Shown here piece by piece: positions 33,481 through 37,559 of a stretch of DNA of 37,559 nt. The notes under the pieces were generated by a model. That model saw only the letters and a list, made by a program, of their open reading frames with translations, searched no databases and was not told the DNA's origin. This DNA is from Cereibacter johrii. Lineage in GTDB: Bacteria; Pseudomonadota; Alphaproteobacteria; Rhodobacterales; Rhodobacteraceae. Where the stretch lies: contig NZ_MABH01000113.1 of NCBI RefSeq assembly GCF_001720585.1, positions 1-37,559 of the forward strand. Reading direction: 5' to 3'. The position numbers and the translations under genes were made by a program. The stretch's first letter is position 1, and every line of letters starts with the position of its first letter.

Positions 33481-34791
33481 TCAGGCGCCCAGACGCTCTC
33501 CGGCGAGGGAGTTGGGCGCGCTCGCGGTGATGCGCACGCGCACGAGATCGCCCACCCGCCCCGCCGGGTCCTCGACATGGACCGCGTGGAGATGGTCGGA
33601 CTTGCCGACCATCTGCCCGGGCAGCCGCCCGGCCTTCTCGTAGAGCACGCCCACCTCGCGCCCGACCATCGCCACCTGCGCCGCCCGCTGCTGCTCGGTC
33701 ACCAGCGCCTGCAGCCGCTGGAGCCGCGCGTCGCAGACCTCGGCCGGCAGTTCCGGCTTCTCGGCGGCGGGCGTGCCGGGGCGCGCGGAATATTTGAACG
33801 AGAAAGCCGAGCCGAAGCCCACCGCCCGGATCAGATCGAGCGTCGCCTCGAAATCGGCCTCGGTCTCGCCGGGGAAGCCCACGATGAAGTCCGAGGTCAG
33901 CAGGATGTCGGGGCGCGCGGCCCGGATCCGCTCGACCAGCCGCAGATAATGCTCGGCCGTGTGCTTGCGGTTCATGGCCTTCAGGATCCGGTCCGACCCC
34001 GACTGCACCGGCAGATGCAGATAGGGCATGAGCTTGGGCTCGGCCCCGTGGGCCTCGATCAGATCGTCGGCCATGTCGTTGGGATGCGAGGTCGTGTAGC
34101 GTAGCCGCTCGAGCCCGTCGATGCGGGCCAGCTCGCGGATGAGCCCGCCGAGACCGCGGCCGTCATTGGACCAGGCATTCACGTTCTGCCCGAGGAGCGT
34201 GATCTCGCGGACGCCCTTCTCGACCAGCCCGCGGGCCTCGGCCATCAGCCGCGCGAAGGGCCGGCTCACCTCGGCGCCGCGGGTGTAGGGCACGACGCAG
34301 AAGGCGCAGAACTTGTCGCAGCCCTCCTGCACGGTCAGGAAGGCCGCCGGGCCGCGGGTGGCCTTGCGCTCGGGCAGATGGTCGAACTTGTCCTCTTCGG
34401 GAAAGTCCGTGTCCACAACGCGCGCGCCCCCTTCCGTGCGCTCCAGCATGTCGGGCAGGCGGTGATAGCTCTGCGGACCCACCACCAGATCGACGAGCGG
34501 CATCCGCTTGAGGATCTCCTCGCCCTCGGCCTGCGCCACGCAGCCCGCCACGCCGATCTTCAGGTCGGGCTTGGCGGTCTTCAGCGGCCGGAGCCGGCCC
34601 AGATCCGAATAGACCTTCTCCGCCGCCTTCTCGCGGATGTGGCAGGTGTTCAGGAGCACCATGTCGGCCTCTTCGGCGACCTCGGTCAGCACATAGCCCT
34701 TGGCGCCGAGCGCCTCGGCCATGCGCTCGCTGTCATAGACATTCATCTGACAGCCGTAGGTCTTGATGAAGAGCTTGCGGGCTTCGGACAT
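33481..34791 (-). CDS. miaB: tRNA-2-methylthio-N6-dimethylallyladenosine synthase
   Basis: 436 residues. The N-terminal UPF0004 domain has its three cluster cysteines ([23 protein letters not shown]). The radical SAM site is [19 protein letters not shown] (CxxxCxxC), and a C-terminal TRAM domain closes the protein ([29 protein letters not shown]). It adds the methylthio group to i6A37 in tRNAs reading UNN codons. First gene of the miaB-phoH-ybeY-corC-lnt series; the ATG at 34791 precedes [14 protein letters not shown], the standard start. Confidence 0.97.
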   Translation of the reverse strand: MSEARKLFIKTYGCQMNVYDSERMAEALGAKGYVLTEVAEEADMVLLNTCHIREKAAEKVYSDLGRLRPLKTAKPDLKIGVAGCVAQAEGEEILKRMPLVDLVVGPQSYHRLPDMLERTEGGARVVDTDFPEEDKFDHLPERKATRGPAAFLTVQEGCDKFCAFCVVPYTRGAEVSRPFARLMAEARGLVEKGVREITLLGQNVNAWSNDGRGLGGLIRELARIDGLERLRYTTSHPNDMADDLIEAHGAEPKLMPYLHLPVQSGSDRILKAMNRKHTAEHYLRLVERIRAARPDILLTSDFIVGFPGETEADFEATLDLIRAVGFGSAFSFKYSARPGTPAAEKPELPAEVCDARLQRLQALVTEQQRAAQVAMVGREVGVLYEKAGRLPGQMVGKSDHLHAVHVEDPAGRVGDLVRVRITASAPNSLAGERLGA

Positions 34792-34921
34792 GGGCGCGCC
34801 CCCTTTCGATGAGGGCGGGTCTTAACCGGAATCGGCTGGGACTTGCAATCGGCATGGGCCGCAAGCGGAGAAACCGGCCTCCCGCGGCTCCTGACAGGGG
34901 CGCAAGGCCCGCGGCGTCAGG

Positions 34922-34958
34922 GCGCCGGGCACCAGCACAAGAGGCCGCGGCCCGGCGC
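34922..34958. terminator. Inverted repeat downstream of tesA
   Basis: GCGCCGGGC at 34922-34930 and its exact complement at 34950-34958 can form a 9-bp GC stem with a 19-base loop, 11 bases beyond the tesA stop. There is no T-tract on either strand, so it is at best a Rho-assisted or mRNA-stabilising structure. Confidence 0.35.
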
Positions 34959-34968
34959 GCGACGAAGG

Positions 34969-35604
34969 CTACTGCCGGGCGCGCTCGACCAGCGCCTGCA
35001 CGCGCGGCCCCATCTCCTCGACGATCACGGCCACGCCCTCGGCGCTCGGATGGATGCCGTCGGGCTGCATGTAGCGTTGCCGCGCGTCGGGCTCGTCCAG
35101 CCTTGCGGTGAGGACGGCGAAGAAATTCGGTTCCAGATCCGCGCCGTAGCTTCGGGCCAGATCGGGATAGATCGCATCGAACGACCGCTTGAAGTCGGGG
35201 CCGTAGTTGCCCGGCGCCTCGAGCCCGACGAGAAGCACCGGCAGGTCGCGCTCCTCGGCCGTCTTCAGGATCGCCTCGAGGTTCCCGCGCGTCAGCGCCG
35301 GATCGAGGCCGCGCAGCATGTCATTGCCGCCGAGGGTCACGATCATGGCATCGACCTCGGGCGTCAGGCTCCAGTCGAGCCGCGCGCGGCCCCCCGCCGT
35401 CGTGTCGCCCGAGACGCCGGCATTCACCAGCGAGACGCTCTCGCCATGGTCCCGCAGCCATTGCTGCATTTGCGGCACGAACCCCTCGCCCTCGGGCAGG
35501 CCGTAGCCCGCCGTCAGGCTGTCGCCGAGCGCGAGCACCGTGACCTCCTCGGCCGCGGCGGCAGGCATGGCCGAGAAGACGAGGACCAGCGCCATGTTGC
35601 GCAT
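34969..35604 (-). CDS. tesA: Periplasmic GDSL arylesterase/acyl-CoA thioesterase I-like protein
   Basis: 211 residues from ATG 35604 (MRNMALVLVFSAMPAAAAEE), a short signal peptide with an AAA cleavage site. SGNH hydrolase blocks are present: LALGDSLTAGYGLP with nucleophile Ser, NAGVSGDTTAGG, VTLGGNDMLRG and DGIHPSAEG with the catalytic Asp and His. TesA hydrolyses thioesters and aryl esters in the periplasm. An in-frame ATG at 35655 would overlap the divergent ABC gene and spoil the signal peptide. The tesA / ABC ATPase / FtsX-permease neighbourhood matches tesA-ybbA-ybbP of other proteobacteria. Confidence 0.92.
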   Translation of the reverse strand: MRNMALVLVFSAMPAAAAEEVTVLALGDSLTAGYGLPEGEGFVPQMQQWLRDHGESVSLVNAGVSGDTTAGGRARLDWSLTPEVDAMIVTLGGNDMLRGLDPALTRGNLEAILKTAEERDLPVLLVGLEAPGNYGPDFKRSFDAIYPDLARSYGADLEPNFFAVLTARLDEPDARQRYMQPDGIHPSAEGVAVIVEEMGPRVQALVERARQ

Positions 35605-35653
35605 CGCGCCGAGCGCGCCATATCGGGGTCTGAAGCTGAGAGGGACAAGGTGC

Positions 35654-36343
35654 ATGAGCGAGACGATCCTGGCGCTGAGGGACGCGCGGCTGACGTTGGC
35701 GGGAAACGCAGGCCCGGTCGAGATCCTGAAGGGGATCAGTCTGGACGTGCGGCGCGGCGAGACGCTGGGGCTCGTGGGGCCTTCGGGATCGGGCAAGTCG
35801 TCGCTCCTGATGCTGATGGGCGGGCTGGAACGCGCCACCGACGGCACGGTCACGGCACTGGGCCAGGACCTGACGGCGATGGACGAAGACCAGCTCGCGC
35901 GGTTCCGCCGGGGGAATATGGGCGTCGTCTTCCAGTCTTTCCACCTCATCCCCACGATGACGGCGCTTGAAAATGTCGCGATCCCGCTGGAACTTGCGGG
36001 CGCGCCCGATGCCTTCGCCCGCGCCGAGGCCGAGTTGCGCGCCGTGGGGCTCGGGCCCCGGATCGACCATTATCCCTCGCAGATGTCGGGGGGAGAGCAG
36101 CAGCGGGTGGCCCTGGCGCGGGCGGCGGCCCCCCGGCCCGCGATCCTTCTGGCCGATGAGCCGACCGGCAATCTCGACGGGGTGAACGGGGCCGCGATCA
36201 TGGATCTCCTGTTCGGGCTGCGCGACCGGCACGGGGCGACGCTGGTGCTCGTGACCCACGCGCCTGAACTTGCGGCGCGCTGCGACCGGGTGGTGCGGCT
36301 CGCCGACGGGCGCATCGCGGGCGAGGAGCGCAAGGCGGCATGA
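35654..36343 (+). CDS. ABC transporter ATP-binding protein (YbbA/LolD-like)
   Basis: 229 residues from ATG 35654 (MSETILALRDARLTLAGNAG). Walker A GPSGSGKSS, Q-loop VVFQSFHLIPTMTALENV, signature MSGGEQQRVALARA, Walker B ILLADEPTGNLDG and H-loop VTHAPE are complete. The LIPTMTALENV segment and FtsX-type partner assign it to the MacB/LolD/YbbA group, which works on envelope substrates by mechanotransmission rather than classical transport. Divergent from tesA with a 49-base gap; its stop overlaps the permease ATG by four bases. Confidence 0.93.
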   Translation: MSETILALRDARLTLAGNAGPVEILKGISLDVRRGETLGLVGPSGSGKSSLLMLMGGLERATDGTVTALGQDLTAMDEDQLARFRRGNMGVVFQSFHLIPTMTALENVAIPLELAGAPDAFARAEAELRAVGLGPRIDHYPSQMSGGEQQRVALARAAAPRPAILLADEPTGNLDGVNGAAIMDLLFGLRDRHGATLVLVTHAPELAARCDRVVRLADGRIAGEERKAA

Positions 36344-37559
36344 GAAACGCGGCACGGATTGCGCGGCGCGAGCTGCGCGGGGGCCTCCGCGGCTTCCGTG
36401 TGTTTCTGGCCTGCCTCACGCTCGGGGTCGCGGCCATTGCGGCAGTGGGCCTCGTGCGGGCGGCCATCGAGGCCGGGCTGACCGAGCAGGGCGCGGTGCT
36501 GCTCGGCGGCGATGCGCAGATGGAATTCACCTACCGCTTCGCCACGCCCGAGGAGAAGGCCTGGATGGAGGCCCGGGCCGAGCGCGTCTCGGAGGTGGTC
36601 GAGTTCCGCTCCATGGCCGTGGTGGGCGAGGACCGGGCGCTCACGCAGGTGAAGGGTGTGGACGACCTCTATCCGCTCGAGGGCGAGGTGGAGCTCGACC
36701 CGCCCTTCCCGCTCGAGGAGGCTCTGGCCGACCGTGGCCTGCCCGGCGCCGTGATGGATCGGGTGCTGGCCGACCGGCTCGGCCTCTCGGTGGGCGAGAG
36801 CTTCCGGCTCGGCACCCGCAACTTCCGGCTGGGCGCGGTCCTCGTGCGCGAGCCCGACAGCATCACCGGCGGCTTCTCCTTCGGGCCGCGCACGCTGGTG
36901 CACAGTTCGGCCCTGACCTCCTCGGGCCTGCTCGAGCCCGGCACGCTCTACGAGACGGAATACCGGCTCGACCTGCCCGCGGGCACCGATCTCGCCCAGG
37001 CCCAGGCCGAGGCAGAGGCCGCCTTCCGCGACAAGGGGATGCGCTGGTCGGACAGCCGCCGCGCAAGCCCGGGCGTCGAGCGGTTCGTGGACCGGACGGG
37101 CTCCTTCCTCGTCCTCGTGGGGCTTGCGGGCCTCGCCGTGGGCGGCGTGGGGATCTCTGCGGCGGTGCGGGCCTATCTCGAGGGGAAGGTCGCCACCATC
37201 GCCACGCTGCGCACGCTCGGGGCCGAGGGGCGCACGATCTTTCTGGCCTATCTCTTCCAGATCGGCGCGCTGACCGCGCTCGGCGTGGCGGCGGGGCTTC
37301 TGCTGGGCGTCCTTCTGCCGCTCGCGGCCGCGCCGTTCATCGAGGCCTCCCTGCCCTTCCCGGTGACCTTCGGGATCTATCCCGCACCCCTGCTCGAGGC
37401 CGCCTTCTACGGCATCCTCACCGCCTTCATCTTCACGCTCTGGCCGCTCGCCCGCGCCGAGAGCGTCCGCGCCGCCGCACTCTACCGCGGCACGGGCGAA
37501 GGAGGGCGGCCGCGCTGGCCCTGGCTTGCCGCGATCGGCGGGCTGACGGCGCTCCTCGT
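36340..37559 (+). CDS. FtsX-family ABC permease (YbbP-like), 3' truncated by the window end
   Basis: About 406 codons are present and the frame is open to the last base. The start MRNAARIARRELRGGLRGFRVF overlaps the ATPase stop as ATGA. A first membrane helix (VFLACLTLGVAAIAAVGLVRAA) is followed by a large periplasmic MacB_PCD-like region (about 45-255) and then FtsX helices (SFLVLVGLAGLAVGGVGISAAVRAYLEGKVATIATLRTLGAEGRTIF, IGALTALGVAAGLLLGVLLPLAAA, FYGILTAFIFTLWPLARA). YbbP proteins have two such modules, about 800 residues in total, so roughly half is missing. Probably forms an envelope export or lipase-linked complex with the ATPase. Confidence 0.92.
   Translation, partial: MRNAARIARRELRGGLRGFRVFLACLTLGVAAIAAVGLVRAAIEAGLTEQGAVLLGGDAQMEFTYRFATPEEKAWMEARAERVSEVVEFRSMAVVGEDRALTQVKGVDDLYPLEGEVELDPPFPLEEALADRGLPGAVMDRVLADRLGLSVGESFRLGTRNFRLGAVLVREPDSITGGFSFGPRTLVHSSALTSSGLLEPGTLYETEYRLDLPAGTDLAQAQAEAEAAFRDKGMRWSDSRRASPGVERFVDRTGSFLVLVGLAGLAVGGVGISAAVRAYLEGKVATIATLRTLGAEGRTIFLAYLFQIGALTALGVAAGLLLGVLLPLAAAPFIEASLPFPVTFGIYPAPLLEAAFYGILTAFIFTLWPLARAESVRAAALYRGTGEGGRPRWPWLAAIGGLTALL

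Overview
The window is a GC-rich (about 70%) chromosomal segment that looks like Rhodobacter/Cereibacter sphaeroides or a close relative. The main reasons are a 523-residue tyrosine ammonia-lyase with the residues typical of the R. sphaeroides enzyme, a large gas-vesicle operon joined to it, a SAM/SAH-type riboswitch in front of metK (a class known from Rhodobacterales), and the alphaproteobacterial gene orders aroA-cmk-rpsA-ihfB-(lapA)-trpF-trpB and miaB-phoH-ybeY-corC-lnt-metK. Coding density is high and no gap between genes exceeds 300 bases. I see no tRNA, rRNA, CRISPR array, insertion sequence or prophage gene.

Positions 1-8.6 kb hold housekeeping and transport genes: the 3' part of a DUF938 methyltransferase, a GH25 muramidase-like lipoprotein, an 831-residue FAD/GcvT-domain demethylating dehydrogenase of the dimethylglycine dehydrogenase type, a zinc-uptake locus (zur-znuC-znuB divergent from znuA, with a palindromic Zur-type operator between them), and an aldose 1-epimerase.

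Positions 8.8-17.0 kb are the most distinctive part. A gas-vesicle cluster has gvpA alone on the + strand. Facing it is a tightly overlapping minus-strand operon: gvpN, a small coiled-coil ORF, gvpO, a gvpJ-type gene, gvpH, gvpF, gvpG, an 83-codon ORF of unknown function, three further GvpF/L-family genes (one with a C-terminal extension), a second short GvpA-family gene, gvpK, and finally tal. Most junctions are 1-8 base stop/start overlaps, so the two unknown small ORFs are very likely real genes. TAL makes p-coumarate, the precursor of the photoactive yellow protein chromophore, yet no PYP or p-coumarate:CoA ligase gene lies in the window.

Positions 17.1-30.7 kb carry a PuuD-type membrane urate hydroxylase, a DUF2237 protein, the aro/cmk/rpsA/ihfB/lapA/trpF/GNAT/trpB series, trmB, a secreted peptidoglycan-binding-domain protein, metK with its riboswitch, and lnt. 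Positions 30.8-37.6 kb carry corC, ybeY, phoH and miaB (an envelope and RNA-maturation operon with lnt), then tesA divergent from an ABC ATPase and a truncated FtsX-family permease.

Five copies of a short intergenic element lie in the window. Each has a conserved block around AAATATCC joined to GC-rich hairpins, and four of the five lie at or within about 14 bases of a stop codon in the same orientation as that gene. This element, the unusual gvp/tal operon and a candidate small RNA or attenuator near 27.1 kb are the main points for follow-up.
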